DNA of 64,000 nucleotides from Telopea speciosissima (Eukaryota > Streptophyta > Magnoliopsida > Proteales > Proteaceae): positions 50,780,540 through 50,844,539 of the forward strand of contig NC_057916.1 of assembly GCF_018873765.1 (NCBI RefSeq). Reading direction: 5' to 3'. Below are positions 1 to 11,692 of the stretch, piece after piece. Within the stretch, counting starts at the first letter, position 1; the number at the start of each line of letters is the position of its first letter. Made by a program: the position numbers and the translations under genes. The notes under the pieces were generated by a model. It ran no database searches. It was not told the DNA's origin and saw only the letters and a program-made list of their open reading frames with translations.

Positions 1-341
1 TCACTAGAGAATACAACAAAGCTGTATCACATTGGGCTTGCACAGGAGTTTGGCCCAGGGTTTGGACCTTACACCTACACCTCACCCAGGGTTAAATGCA
101 CCTATTTTTAGGTGTGGGCCCCACATTTATGGAGAGGAGAGAGATTATTTGGAGTTCAAGCTATACATGATGTAATGTGTAGTACAGTGGCATGGAGCTG
201 CAATCCACCTTCTGGCAGGTATATAGGAGATCATTCCCACTGGATCAGCTACTGGTGTGATGCTCCACAGAGTGCTTGGAGGATTGGCCAGGGTTCCTGT
301 CCTTCACTCAAATTCCCAGCCAGTTAGGGGCAGGTTTGACA
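1..341 (-). mobile_element. Tekay-1 3' LTR, part only
   Basis: This is the U3 end of the 3' LTR of a minus-strand Ty3/gypsy chromovirus; the rest lies left of the window. It matches positions about 11145-11488 closely. Its right edge is ...GGTTTGACA (CA end), directly next to a purine tract read on the minus strand. Unlike the right LTR, it has only one copy of the terminal 206-bp segment. Confidence 0.85.
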
Positions 342-355
342 TTTCTCCCCACCTT
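342..355 (-). other. Polypurine tract of Tekay-1
   Basis: On the minus strand this reads AAGGTGGGGAGAAA and abuts the TG of the 3' LTR. It is the expected plus-strand primer for reverse transcription and fixes the element's orientation and LTR edge. Confidence 0.85.
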
Positions 356-3300
356 ACAAAAATTTTGTCCTCAAAATTTTCTTACCTTGTAGCTCGAAGT
401 GTTGGGGATACTTATCCTACATTTCCTCTTCGCATTCCCACGATGCCTCTTCTATGGGACTGTTTTCCCATCAAACCTTAACGAATGCAACTGTGCATTT
501 ACGGAGGTTATGTTCCTTTCTGTCCAATATCTCTGTAGGCTATTCTTCATATGTCATATCCACATCTAATTGTTCAGGTTCAGTTGAGAGTGCATGTACT
601 AGGTTGTTGATGTACTTCCTTAGCATCGACACATGGAAAACATCGTGGATGGCTTGCAAGGATGGTGGTAATGCTAGCCGGTATGCTACGGGTCCTACTC
701 TGTTGAGGATTTCATAGGGACCGATGAATCTTGGGCTCAACTTGCCCTTCTTGTTAAAACATAGCAATCCCTTTGCTGGAGACACCCGGAGGAACACCTT
801 TTCTCCGACATTAAATTCAATATTCTATCTCCGATTATTGGCATAACTCTTCTCTCTCGATTGGGCCACATTGATCTTCTCTCTAATGATATCTACCTTC
901 TCGCAAGTTGCTTGTATCATCTCGAGCCTAAGATTCTTCCGTTCTCCAACTTTGTCCCAATATAACGGGGTCTGGCACTTTCGACCATAAAGAGCTTCAT
1001 ATGGTGCCATGCCAATGGTAGAGTGGTAGCTATTGTTGTATACAAATTCCACCGAAGGTATGTGGGCATCCCAACTGTCATTCACCTCTAAAATGTAGGC
1101 TCTGAGCATGTCCTCCAGAGTCTGGATTGTTCTTTCGTATTGCCCGTCTGTCTATGGATGCAAAGTCGTACTAAGGTTTAGTTGAGATCCCAGTGCCTTT
1201 TGCAGACTTCTCCAAAATCTTGAGGCAAATCGGGGATCCCTATCAGAAACAATGATGACAGGCATGCCATGTAAGCAGACTATATTCTCAATGTATAATT
1301 GGGTGAGCTTTTCCATTGAATAGTTTATTCTAATGGGAATGAAGTGAGCCGCCTTCGTCAGTCCGTCTACAATCACCTAGATTGCATTCATCCCTTTCCT
1401 AGTGTTGGGTAAATTTATCACAAAATCCATTTTAATTCTTTCCCACTTCCATTCAAGTATAGGGAGTGGCTATAACAACCCATACGGTCGGTGTCTCTCC
1501 ACCTTTATTTGTTGGCAAATGAGGCATTCGAACATGTAAATGGCTATGGTCTCCTTCATCCCAATCCACCAGTAGTACTTCTTCAGGTCATTGTGCATCT
1601 TCGTGCTTCCAAGGTGGATCGAATAGGGTGAGTTATGTGCCTCCTTAAGGATTCAGTCCTGCACATCATAGTCATTAGGCACACATAATCTGTCTCGAAA
1701 CTTCAATGCCCCATCATAGGCTAGTGTAAAGTCTGGGTCCTTGTGGACTCCATGCTGCACTTCCTAGATTATCTTGGCTCGAGGTCCAAAGGCTGCTTTT
1801 AAATTATCTCCTCACCAATTGATGGTTGTATATCTAAAGTTGCTAGCTGCATAGCCGTTCCTTTGATCAAGAGCTCTAGATCAAACTTTCAGGCCTCTTC
1901 TAACAGTTGCTCGCTTACAACCATGGAAGCGAGGGATGCGGTTTGTGATTTCATGCTTAACCCATCCGCCACTACGTTGGCCTTGCTAGGGTGGTACTGG
2001 ATCTCATAATCGTAGCCCTTCACCAATTCTAGCCACCGTCTCTGCCTAATATTCAGCTCCTTCTGGGTGAAGAAATACTTCAGACTTCTATGATCGCTGA
2101 AGATTTCACTCTTTTCACCATATAGGTAATGTCACCATATCTTCAACACAAAGACTACTGCTGTCAACTCTAAGTCATGAGTGGGGTAGTTCTTTTCGTG
2201 TTCCTTCAGCTGTTTTGAGGCATAGGCGACCACTTTACCTCTCTGCATTAAGACGCCACCCAATCTCATTCTAGATGCGTCGGTGTATATCACCATTCCT
2301 CCGGTGCCATCTCGAATAGTCAAAACTGGAGACATCACCAATCGATTTCTCAGTTCTTGGAAGCTTTTCTCGCAAGCATCGTTCCATTCAAACTTTGCGC
2401 TTTTCTTCGTTAGCTTAGTCATGTGCACTGAGATGCGTGAGAAATTCTCAATAAATTGGTGGTAATATTCGACCAAACCTAAGAAACTTAGGATCTCAGT
2501 GGTATTCTTCAGAGTCTCCTACTCGAGAACTGCTTTAACTTTGTCTAGGTCTACCTTGATGCCGTCCTTGGTGACAATGTGCCCCAAGAATCTGATTTGG
2601 TGAAGCCAAAATTCACACTTCCTAAACTTGGCATAAAGCTGGTGTTCCCACAAACGTTGCAACACGAAGGTAAGGTGTCGAGCATGCTCCTCTTCACTCT
2701 TGGAGTACACCAGAATGTCATCAATAAACACGATGATGAACTTGTCCAACATGTCATGGAACACTCTATTCATCATATCCATGAACGCTGTCGGGGTGTT
2801 GGTTAAGCCGAACGATAAGACTAGAAATTCATAATGTCCATATCGAGTTCTAAACACCGTTTTATGAATATCGCCACTCTTGATCTTCAACTAGTGGTAT
2901 CTAGACCTAAGATCGATCTTGGAGAAAACTCTTGCTCCCTGTAGTTGATTAAATAGATCATCAATACACGGCAGTGGATATCGATTCTTGATCGTCAGTT
3001 TATTTAGTTCACAATAATCGATACACAAATGCATACTACCATCCTTCTTCTTTACGAATAGCACGGGTGCTCCCTAGGGAGACACACTAGGTCGTATGAA
3101 ACCCTTCTTCAGCAAGTCTTGTAGTTGGACCTATAATTCTTTTAGCTCAATAGGTGCCATTTGATATGGTGCCTTGGATACCGGTGTTGTACCTGGAATT
3201 AGATCAATCGCGAATTCTGTCTCGCGATCAGGTGGTAACTGGGTCAGATCTTTTGGAAAACATCAGGAAAGTCTCTGACGTTGTCAAGTTCCTCCAAGGG

Positions 3301-3771
3301 CTTTATCTTTGGCTCGGTGTCCATCATAGTGGTCAAAAAGTCTTGACATCCTTCATCCAGCAACTTTGCGCCTGGAGGGCAGATAAGGTTATTCTTTTGG
3401 GCTTCCTCATCGGTTCACTTTAGTAGGTGAAAACTGACCCATCATCTAACTTGAATATTGTCTTCTTCTCTGCACACATGCGTTTTCTCCATAGGCGGAT
3501 AGCCAATCCATGCCTAATATTACGTCAAAGTCCTTCATATCAAATTTTATCAGATGTGCGGTCAGGTTCTTCCCAAAAATCTCTATCTGATAGGGTTCGT
3601 AAACTTCCTTTAGGCTCACCAAACTACCCTTCGGCATGCTGACTACTAAATCATGCCCGATGTCTCTTGGTTGATTAGTCATCCTACTCGCAAAGGTGGT
3701 AGAAATGAAGGAGTGGGATGCGCCTGAGTCGTATAGTACTCACACGGGGATGGTTGAGACATTCTGGGTAC
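356..3771 (-). pseudogene. Tekay-1 pol: protease, RT, RNase H, integrase, chromodomain
   Basis: A broken pol of a Ty3/gypsy chromovirus. Reading leftward from 3771: a protease with the active site present as DSGASHS near 3700; a reverse transcriptase at about 3150-2520 with the catalytic motif FIDD near 2720; an RNase H at about 2476-2000 beginning near YTDAS; a zinc-binding and DDE integrase at about 1600-825 with conserved VDGLTK, SDRDPRF and a DGQYER segment carrying the catalytic Glu; then the GPYEIL...VAYRLALP tail, and a chromodomain remnant at about 545-400. The chromodomain and the gag type place it in the Tekay-like lineage. Many in-frame stops and shifts interrupt it (for example a stop in the protease and two in the chromodomain), so no full protein can be made. 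The frame joins gag only if the 77-bp intron at 3772-3848 is removed. Confidence 0.9.
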
Positions 3772-3848
3772 CTAAGGTTTGTATATAACTTAGGTTCCAT
3801 ATATACATATGTTATCCCCTACAATTTAGTAGTGTTCAGTGGACTTAC
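3772..3848 (-). other. Predicted gag/protease intron, Tekay-1
   Basis: On the minus strand the donor reads ACAG|GTAAGTCC and the acceptor CCTTAG|GTACCC. Removing 77 bases joins the gag tail (PDVMTG) in phase 1 to the protease start, giving the same junction as in Tekay-2 and Tekay-3. If retained, gag ends at a stop inside the intron after seven codons. 77 is not a multiple of three, so retention also breaks the protease frame. No RNA evidence is available here. Confidence 0.65.
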
Positions 3849-5190
3849 CTGTCATTACATCGGGGTTTGCCTCCGCTTCTTCATTGGTCAGCGCGAATAC
3901 TTTTCCTTGAGTTCGATTGTCCCGTGGTTGAAAAGGTCTACCATAGGACTGGTTCGACGAGTACTTGTTGTATCCGCGGTGCCTGCATTCTCTGGTCATG
4001 TGCCCTACTTTGTTGCACACGTAGCACTTATTGGGCGGAACAGCCAGTGTTGAGGCTTGGCTTACTTGGCTTGTAGCTGGTCGGGCTGGCGAAGCTGCCA
4101 TTGTCACTTCACTTGCAGTTGGTTGAGCAAATCGATTATATGTGGGGCAAAAAGGGTTCTCACCCACATCTGGCCTACTATACGGAGTCGGATTGGGGCT
4201 TGAACTGGCACCTCAAAAAACCTTGTTTGGCCAACCGAAACTCTGGTAATTGCTTGGCCTTTTGTCCAATCTAGGTGACGTTGTAGCTTTCTCTTTTTCT
4301 TTCTTCTTCAATCCATCTTCCATAGTCTTCGCCTTGTCGACCATCTGAGCATAATCCTAGATATACATAATTGACAAAACGGACCCGATCTCAGGTTTAA
4401 GTCCCTTCTCAAATTTCTTCATCTTACTTACTTCCCCCTTTAGGTGCTCCGGAGCGACGTGGAACAGATCTTTGAACCGTTGCTGGTAATCCAGCACCGA
4501 CTTGGTTCCTTGCACAAGTGCAGAGAACTCAGATTCTGTTCTGTCCCCAAAGCTCTCTAGGAAGTAGTTCTTGAAGAAAACCTCTTTGAATTGCTCCCAT
4601 GTAGGATTCGGATAAGCGGCTTCAAGATTTGGCTTGGTAGCCTTCCACCAGGCTTCAACTTTGTTCTGTAGCTGATAACCCGCACATATCAGCTTTTGTG
4701 CATCCGTACATTCAAGCACATCAAATGCCTTCTCTAAGGCGCTAATCCACCGTTCTGGCTGCATTGCCTCAAAATTCAACTTGGAAAACATGGGTGGTTG
4801 GAGCTTCTTGATTTTCTCAATGACCTTGGCTGTAGAATTTTTTGTTAAGTGTTGGGGCATTGGTGGGGGGAAAAGTACGGGCCAGTTGGGTGGTGGAGGT
4901 GGCACTGCACGCTCTTGCATCATGGCCGCAAATTGTGTAGACATTTGGCCCAGCAGCTCCTGTTGTTGCTGCATAGTTCGCATCACAGTGGTTATGAAGG
5001 CATTCACCTCACCAGCCGCTATACCTGGCTGAGGTGCCGCAGTAGTGGCTTGAGCAGCCATTGGTACCCTCGGTGAAGTAGCCAACACTTCAAAATTTTG
5101 AGCTTCTGTTCCATTTGGCAGCTCAACCTTCGGAATAACTCGAGGGCATCTTTCTCGACAACCACCACGGTTGGTTCTAGTGTTGACCAT
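3849..5190 (-). pseudogene. Tekay-1 gag with CCHC zinc knuckle
   Basis: This is the capsid/nucleocapsid protein of the chromovirus. The start chosen is the ATG at 5190, just after a predicted leader intron; it opens MVNTRTNRGG, matching Tekay-3 (MVNTRSYSGG) and resembling Tekay-2 (MVNTCNRNRS). A proline-rich N-terminus leads into the retrotransposon gag domain (about 4840-4370, with WISALEKAFDVLEC and NPTWEQFKEVFFKNYF). A single knuckle follows at about 4000 (CYVCNKVGHMTREC). A stop near 4357 and a frame change before the knuckle break it. It is about 80% alike at protein level by eye to the Tekay-3 gag at 45267, so both belong to one family. Confidence 0.9.
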
Positions 5191-5200
5191 GTTTGCTATT

Positions 5201-5449
5201 CTGGAAAAAGCTACTTGTTCAATACCAACACTTCTTATCGAGGTCAACAAAATTCCTGTCTAATACATGTACATTTCCTATTCCACATCTCCAGTGAAGA
5301 TTATATCCTCATCCCAGCAAGGTGTATTTTAATTGTTTAATATTCTGTTCTTGTTATTTGTCTTATGTTTGAAGAATGTTTTATGATGTGTATGTTATGC
5401 ATGTTGTTATCTTGAATTTAACTTAAATAACAATTTCTTAGTTATGTAC
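5201..5449 (-). other. Predicted leader intron, Tekay-1
   Basis: Donor ACACAG|GTACATAAC and acceptor TTTTTCCAG|AATAGC lie just after a 73-codon upstream ORF and 10 bases before the gag ATG. The same splice sites occur in Tekay-3 (45000-45256). Conservation in two copies supports a real intron, but no transcript is available. Confidence 0.55.
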
Positions 5450-5455
5450 CTGTGT

Positions 5456-5677
5456 CTAGCAGGCAAGTAGTTCTAACTTCTTTCCGATTATGAACGCCAC
5501 CACATGTAGGTATTCTATGTCGGCTTTAACCTCGTCAGCTCAGGATAGGTAGATGGCTCGACCCACCGGTCCACTACTCTCAACAAGGGTGAGGAAGAAA
5601 TCCAATTGGTTCTCGGCTCGGGGTAGTACCTATTGTATCCGAATCAGTCTCTCCCTCAGTTGTCTAATATAGAGCAT
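5456..5677 (-). pseudogene. Upstream ORF of Tekay-1, 73 codons, two stops
   Basis: The reading frame from the ATG at 5677 to the TAG at 5456 aligns without any insertion or deletion to the intact 73-aa ORF at 44772-44993 in Tekay-3. The product would be a small, charged, mostly helical protein beginning M-YIRQLR and ending GKKLELL-C. I do not recognise a domain. Comparing the two copies by hand gives about 13 silent codon changes and about 20 replacing ones. Silent sites are far fewer than replacing sites, so this suggests past constraint. Two in-frame stops disable this copy. It ends six bases before the splice donor of the leader intron. Confidence 0.55.
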
Positions 5678-6386
5678 GTTGTTGGGGTATCCAAGCCCGA
5701 ACAACGTAATAGGGTCCTGCCATGAAGAAGTACTAAGTATCAGGCCACTATGGTCGCTTAATTACAAGAATTAAGTACAGCACTATAGGAAATTAAGTAA
5801 CATGAGCAGGAGAAATAAATAGGTTGGCTCGAGGTTGCACGAGGTATCTCAGTACCTACAGGGTTCAAATTCCACTCGACAGCCTAATAGATTCTATTCC
5901 TAATTGAACTAGGTTGTGGGTATGGTGAGGTCTACGCTCCCTAAGATTCTATAATTACATAGTACAACATATCTACATCCCTATGTTCAAGTTTGCATAG
6001 CATCACTCAACCATGGTTCGTACACACATGACAATAGGCGCATAATATTTAATATTACAGTACACTCTATTTATTATTTATTTATTTTATTTATTTGTTT
6101 TGTTTATATATATATATATATATATTTATTCTCAACCATTTAAATAAAAAGAGAAAATTTTAATTTCCATGCATCTTATCTCTCACTTTGATAGTCTACC
6201 CTTGGTGATAAACTACACTTGCCTTGCTCAACCAATAATGTGTATTATTAATTAATTATTTAAATTATTAAATAATATATATTTTTTTCTCATATATTTA
6301 TTTAATTAATGTTTTTAGGTCTATTATGCTGTTTTTAGGTGAGACCCATAAGTCCATATGCTTTTATGTCAAAACAGTAGAAAATC
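5678..6386. other. AT-rich leader between upstream ORF and antisense gene
   Basis: This part of the Tekay-1 internal leader holds no gene. It contains a (TA)n run at about 6105-6124 and AT-rich low-complexity DNA at 6060-6310. It may include promoter sequence for the antisense gene that follows, but no clear TATA box could be fixed. Confidence 0.5.
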
Positions 6387-6445
6387 ATTCTCTGGGCGAA
6401 ATCTCTGGGCATTAGGCACATCGCCCAGTGCACCGCCCAGAGAAT
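6387..6445. repeat. Inverted repeat ahead of Tekay-1 antisense gene
   Basis: Perfect 12-bp arms ATTCTCTGGGCG (6387-6398) and CGCCCAGAGAAT (6434-6445) enclose a second, shorter pair (TCTCTGGGC and GCCCAG). The same motif occurs in the Tekay-1 LTR at 10084-10123 and 11116-11155. It lies about 280 bp before the ATG of the antisense gene. Confidence 0.85.
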
Positions 6446-6726
6446 CGGGGCCCAGCCTATTTCAGTCTAAAACAGGTCATTTTCACCTCATTTGCTCTCT
6501 ATAGTCTTCCAAACACCCAGGGCAAATCTCCAAGGGCTTTTTCAACATCTCCCTTGCCAAAGCCACGTGTTTGCACGAGTCTTCCGTGCCCCCACGCCAT
6601 CCTAGGGTAAGTTTCTTGCGATTTTCTCTTGTTTTGGACTGTTGCCCACGGTTTTCACCCCTTTGGTTTGAAATTGCAAATTTTACTTGCCCTAATTCAC
6701 TTTTTATTCTTTCTTCTTGCAGGACC

Positions 6727-7957
6727 ATGTCCACAAGGCATAGTACGGCAAGGAAGTCAGTGGCACGCAAGAGGTTGCGGTCCAATCTCGAGCCTTTTTT
6801 GTCATCTTCTGTGCCACCAACCTCTCCGAGAGAGGATTCTTCCTCAGAGGAGCCAGACTTCGATCAATTTTGGTTTTCTAGGTACGTGCACTCTAGGGAT
6901 TGGTCCAACTTCAGTTCCAAGAACATAGTTAATGGGAGGATGGTATAGGTGGACGACTTCCACCAATATGGGTTGTATTCTAGGTTTAATATCCTAGGCT
7001 AGGCATCCATGTTGTTGCCCACCAAGCCATGTTACCCAAACATGGTTCGGTACTTCTATTGTAACCTTGTGCCATCTGGGGCACGAGAGTTCGGTTTGGA
7101 GAGTAGGGTGAAGGGTGTGGATATCAAACTCACCACTGCCATCTTGGCAGAGATCCTAGGGCTGCCTAACATAGGCGAGAGATGTTACTACAAGCCCAGG
7201 ATAGATATCTCAGATATGTTTTCCTTGGAGATCAAGAGGAGGGTCTTCAAGGCCTTGACCGGTTTAGAGAGGGTTCCTAAGTCTGAGGCTGACTATAAGC
7301 CTAGTGCTAGGATTATCAGTAGGTGTATCTCCTATAACATCTACCTGAAAGGCGGGAACCGGGGTAGTATCTCTATGTTGAGGGCTTACATCACCTACTG
7401 CCTATTGGGAGTGGGTAAGGGGGGTCCAATGATCAACCTCCCATAGCTACTGATGCAGGCTATGCTCTACCATGCTCAGAATCCTTCTGATGGAAACGTA
7501 CCTTATGGGAAGTTCCTAACCTTAGTGTTTCGACATTTTGATGTTCCCCTGGCGGAAGAGTACGTGGATAGGGATAGGTCTAGACCTATTAATAAGACCT
7601 CGATCATGAAGAAGAAGGTGCAAGGGGAGTTGGCTGGAGAGTGATCTAGAGGAGGGAGATGAGATAGAGTAGGAACAGGAGCAGGGAGTTGGCCTAGAGG
7701 AGTAGGGTGATGCAGAGGGATTTGGTACGCAGTTCGCTGATTTACCCTCCTATGAGGCAACTAGTGCTACGAGTTCACAGGTGCCAGAGTCCTATGGGTG
7801 GTCTGACATGACGTCACAGTTTCAGGGCCTCCACACTCAGCTTACAGAGATTTCTACGAGGATGGATCAGAGCTTCATGTCCCTTGAGGGGAGAGTAGGA
7901 TCCGTAGAGCGAAAGTTGGACTTCTGGGATACTTACTATCTCGTCGACTCACGATAG
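6727..7957 (+). pseudogene. Antisense extra gene of Tekay-1, putative plant transposon protein type
   Basis: An extra gene running opposite to gag-pol, between gag and the 5' LTR. It opens MSTRHSTARKS at 6727, after a predicted 5' UTR intron (donor GG|GTAAGT at 6607, acceptor TTGCAG at 6722). The conserved core runs from YPNMVRYFYCNL (about 7030) through VKGVDIKL, ILAEILGLP and PYGKFLTLVFRHFDV (about 7505). It matches the gene at 18270-19441 and the copia-B gene at 28314-29695. I assign the family known as putative plant transposon protein (Pfam Transposase_32, as I recall it). The C-terminus (about 7790-7950) looks like a coiled coil. Stops at about 6946, 7003, 7444 and 7642 and a frameshift before 7738 disable this copy. 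Its function is unknown. Confidence 0.75.
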
Positions 7958-8287
7958 ACTTAGCATCCACTGAGCGACATACCTCCTCAGGAGTAGCATT
8001 CCAGCTCGAGCTTCTTATGTTCAGCCTGACTTGATCTGATGTAGTTTTGACTTTTTTATCATGGTTTATGTAGTAGTTTTTTTTGTCAGCTTATGTATTT
8101 GGAAGTAGTACTTTCGGTTAAACTTTATGTAGTGGCTTCGACCATAGTTAACTCTTTATTAATGTAAATATGCATTCCATCTTTTACTTACATTTACCTC
8201 CCTGTGACTTTTCGTTAATTGCATGTTTTATTATTTGTAATTTATTATTCCTATTTTTTCATCTGTGTATGTAGAAAGAGCTTCAGA

Positions 8288-8299
8288 CTTTGATACCAA
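8288..8299 (-). other. Primer-binding site of Tekay-1
   Basis: On the minus strand TTGGTATCAAAG lies four bases inside the 5' LTR edge. It resembles the initiator methionine tRNA primer site TGGTATCAGAGC used by many plant LTR elements, with one change. Confidence 0.75.
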
Positions 8300-10083
8300 G
8301 CTCTGTCACACCCTAAACCACCCCTGGGAGGATTAGGTAGGTGATCCGAATTGCATGCCAGCACTCCGCCAAATCCCACGGATCTAGAAGCAGTTAATCC
8401 ATTCATAGACACACTTCCATAGTATTACCACAAGTAAACTCAGAGTGTTGCAAAGAAACTATATTTACATTGAAAGAAAAAAGAAGCGTAGCAGTATAGG
8501 AAATGATGATATATACATAAGTAAGTTTGATCATCCCCCACACATTCCTATAAATAAAATAGTAAGAACTAATATATACATCAGTTTAAATAAAAGAAAA
8601 TATATACAGGGCGAGGTAACTCAAACTCCAAAAATAAAGAGGAAAACTAAAAGCAAGAATGAGGATCAACCCCCAAAACAAAAAGCAGAATCAGCATTCA
8701 TGTCAACACCCATCACGGGTCAGTCCTCAGTAGTCACCAAGAACACTCGGACCATTGACACGACCTCTGTTGGGCTCCATACCAATATGATCATAACCAT
8801 CATGGCTCTCTTCCAGGTAATAAGCTTCCCCGCCACAGTGACATCAACCTATAAAATCATCTAATAGAAAAGCATATATAACAGAGTGTGAGGCCCACTG
8901 AGCCCGTGAATGAAACATCTCATCATGCATGCATTTGCAACCACAATCCATATGATCCTACATGATATGCAGGTCAAATTATTTATTAGCCACCAATAAA
9001 TACAACTAAGACAGGTTAGTGCTACTACAATCCCCAATACATGTATCCTTGGTGCGGGCTTTTAACCCCTTCCCCCGATACACCCATTGAGTTGTCGGAG
9101 AGGACCAATCAGCTCCCCCATTCGTTCACCAAGGTCAGCCCGACCAGCCCTCTGTGATTAACCTATAAGGCATCCGTCCCTTTTTCTCTTTTCTAGCTTA
9201 TAGCCCGACATATAGCTCATATTCACCATTCCGGTGCTAACATATTTCTTTTCTTTTCTTTTCTTTTCTCATAAATATACGGTCACTCCCATAGGCATCC
9301 AGCACCTTAACCCCTGTTGGCAAGGGTGCGTTGCACTAGTGTTGAAACTCTAACCCCATAAGTATATGGCATCGTATGAGTCAGGCGGTGTCAATCATAT
9401 CCCATTCTACGAGCTAGCATAGGCCTCATTTCCAAGCCGGCTACGGCATCTAGTCTAGCATTCACATTCAGTATAGATTATCAAACAGAATTGTCCAACA
9501 GTCAACACAGTTTTGTAATGGATTTATAAGATTTGAATTTAAACATGTATCACAATATCATTATTATAAGAATTTAATTTCAGAATATTATTTACGTTAC
9601 ATCTACATATGCGATGACATTCCACTCACCTTGGTCTGGTCCTATAGTATAAATCAAAATTGTGTTATTTAATATTCTAAACTATTTTTGAATGTCCTAG
9701 TGTTGATCTAGGCTCACTGGTTTGACTTGGTGCACAATATAGTATCACTTGGATATCTCTGGGTCTTGCACTGGGCTTTAGGTCTATGTCCCTGTGCATC
9801 ATCCAGAGAATGTGGTTCAGGTTCAGGTATGGTATCTTACCAATATAATGTATAGTACATGGTCCCTATAGTCTAACAGTACAATCCTTAGGTCAGCAGT
9901 GATGCTGGACCAACCTTGGCAAGGTTTCTAAGTCCTGTGGGGCTCACTTGGGTACCCAAGGTGTACATAATTATGGACAGCTGTGAGGAGGAGTATTTTG
10001 GTCATTTATCACATCCTTACACTATTCATGGTCCATTGGTGGAAGCCCCCAAAGTCAGATCTGCATATCAGCCCTTTTTAATT

Positions 10084-10123
10084 CTCTGGGCGATTCACTG
10101 GGTGATGTGTGCATCGCCCAGAG
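10084..10123. repeat. LTR copy of the Tekay-1 palindromic motif
   Basis: The arms CTCTGGGCGAT (10084-10094) and ATCGCCCAGAG (10113-10123) are perfect over 11 bp. The spacer is CACTGGGTGATG-like. It matches the inverted repeat at 6387-6445. Confidence 0.85.
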
Positions 10124-10890
10124 CCTGTTTAGAATGTGAACAGGCTCCAGATCTTAAGTTTTGCACCACAGGCAGTGCCATGGTCGATCCTTCATGCATG
10201 TTAGGTCATTGTGGATCCCATGAGGAGTGGTTTGCAGTGGTCCACTAGATCATGACTTGGGCACACCACTTGGCAGCCAGGAGCTGCCCAAACAGCCTAG
10301 GGAATAGTAACCCAGCTGTGTTCCAGCTTATGGCCATTATTTGGGCTGCATGCAGGGGTGATCCTACGTAAAATAGGGTGGTCTAAGGCTACTGCAACAT
10401 AGGGCTAGGCTGAGAGCAGCCTGTGTGTACAGATCCAAGCCTAGACTGCCTGTTCTTGGTGCAACAGTGCAGTGCAGTCTGGCACAAAGATGGATTTCGG
10501 TCTCAGGTGAACAATAGCAGCAAAAACACCTGAAAAATCCTCAGGTCTTCCATGCAATTTGTTTGCATGTTGGATGTGAGGCAGTACATGGCAGCCCCCA
10601 GGTGATCTGGGCTATCCATGACCAGAAATGCTTCGAAACAGTAGAGATCCATGGAGAAGAATAGTAATAGTAGTACAGCAGCATGTATAGGTATAGTTTT
10701 TATACTTGAACTTGGTTTGGCAAGCTGCTAGAGCTGAATGGGTGCTAAGGTATGTACTCTCTCCCTTCTTCTCCTTACTTTCTTCTTCTTCTCCTTCTTT
10801 TTTCCTCTCTTTTCTCTCTTCTTTCTCTCCCATGATTTGAACAGTAATAAAGGTTCTAAAATTAGGCTGGGAAAATTAGGCTGGGGTCCT

Positions 10891-10900
10891 CTATTTATAG
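10891..10900 (-). promoter_or_regulatory. Tekay-1 LTR TATA box
   Basis: The minus strand reads CTATAAATAG, a strong plant TATA box inside the 5' LTR in the element's direction. The palindrome at 11116-11155 lies about 215 bp upstream of it. Confidence 0.7.
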
Positions 10901-11115
10901 ACCAGCCCCAACTAGGGCCTGTTTGGCAGCCTAGGCCCACTGCTGAAATGCATTTTTGAAACTGATTCTGAGCCATTTTGGGCACTCTGGTGGTGTCCCA
11001 TAGGGGTCCACTGGTAATTTATGGTGCCCAATACTCCCATCTACCTCTAAAGGGTGCCCATGGTTAGTATGGGTGGTCCCCACACATCTGTTGATTAAAA
11101 TATTCAGTTTTACCA

Positions 11116-11155
11116 CTCTAGGCGATTCACTAGGTGATGTGTGCATCGCCCAGAG
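11116..11155. repeat. Second LTR copy of the Tekay-1 palindromic motif, upstream of TATA
   Basis: Arms CTCTAGGCGAT and ATCGCCCAGAG have one mismatch. The window begins inside the equivalent sequence of the left LTR, so both LTRs carry it. Confidence 0.8.
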
Positions 11156-11282
11156 AATACAACAAAGCTGTATCACATTGGGCTTGCATAGGGGTTTGGC
11201 CCAGGATTTGGACCTGACACCTACACCTCACCCAAGGTTAAATGCACCTATTTTTAGGTGTGGGCCCCACATTTATGGAGAG

Positions 11283-11692
11283 GAGAGAGATTATCTGGAG
11301 TCCAAGCTGTACATGATGTAATGTGTAATACAGTGGCATGGAGCTGCAATCCACCTTCTGGCAGGTATATAGGAGATCATTCCCAGTGGATCAGTTACTG
11401 GTGTGATGCACCACAGAGTGCTTGGAGGATTGGCCAGGGGTTCCTGTCCTTCACTCAAATTCCCAGCCAGTTAGGGGCAGGTTTGACTGAGAGAATACAT
11501 GGAGTCCAAGCTATACATTATGCAATGTGCAGTACAGTGGCATGGAGCTGCAATCCACCCTCTGGTAGGTATGTAGGAGATCATTCCCATTGGATCAGCA
11601 ACTGATGCGATGCTCAACAGAGTGTTTAGATGATTGACCAGGGTTTCCTGTTCTTCATTCAAATTCCCAGCCAGTCAGGGGCAGGTTTGACA
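11283..11692. repeat. 206-bp tandem duplication at the LTR end
   Basis: The segment from about 11283 to 11488 repeats, with changes, from about 11489 to 11692. Each unit holds the stretch from GAGAGA...GGAGTCCAAGC to GGGGCAGGTTTGAC. The left LTR (1-341) has one unit only. Confidence 0.85.

Larger units (their letters stand above)
8304..11692 (-). mobile_element. Tekay-1 5' LTR, 3.4 kb
   Basis: The LTR runs from TGTCACACCC at 8304 (next to the primer site) to ...GGTTTGACA at 11692. The part near its right end matches 1-341. It contains a minus-strand TATA box (10891-10900), palindromic motifs at 10084-10123 and 11116-11155, a degenerate one at about 9755-9815, a short (TTTTC)n run near 9240-9270, and a terminal 206-bp tandem duplication. 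Small ORFs inside it are chance frames. The next five bases, GTAAA, occur at the matching point (22381) of the intact Tekay-2 LTR, as expected if Tekay-1 inserted there. Confidence 0.85.

Noticed and set aside
8445..8864. A 139-codon Lys-rich plus-strand ORF
   Set aside because: It lies at the edge of the Tekay-1 LTR, is low in complexity and has no homologue at the same place in the Tekay-2 LTR.
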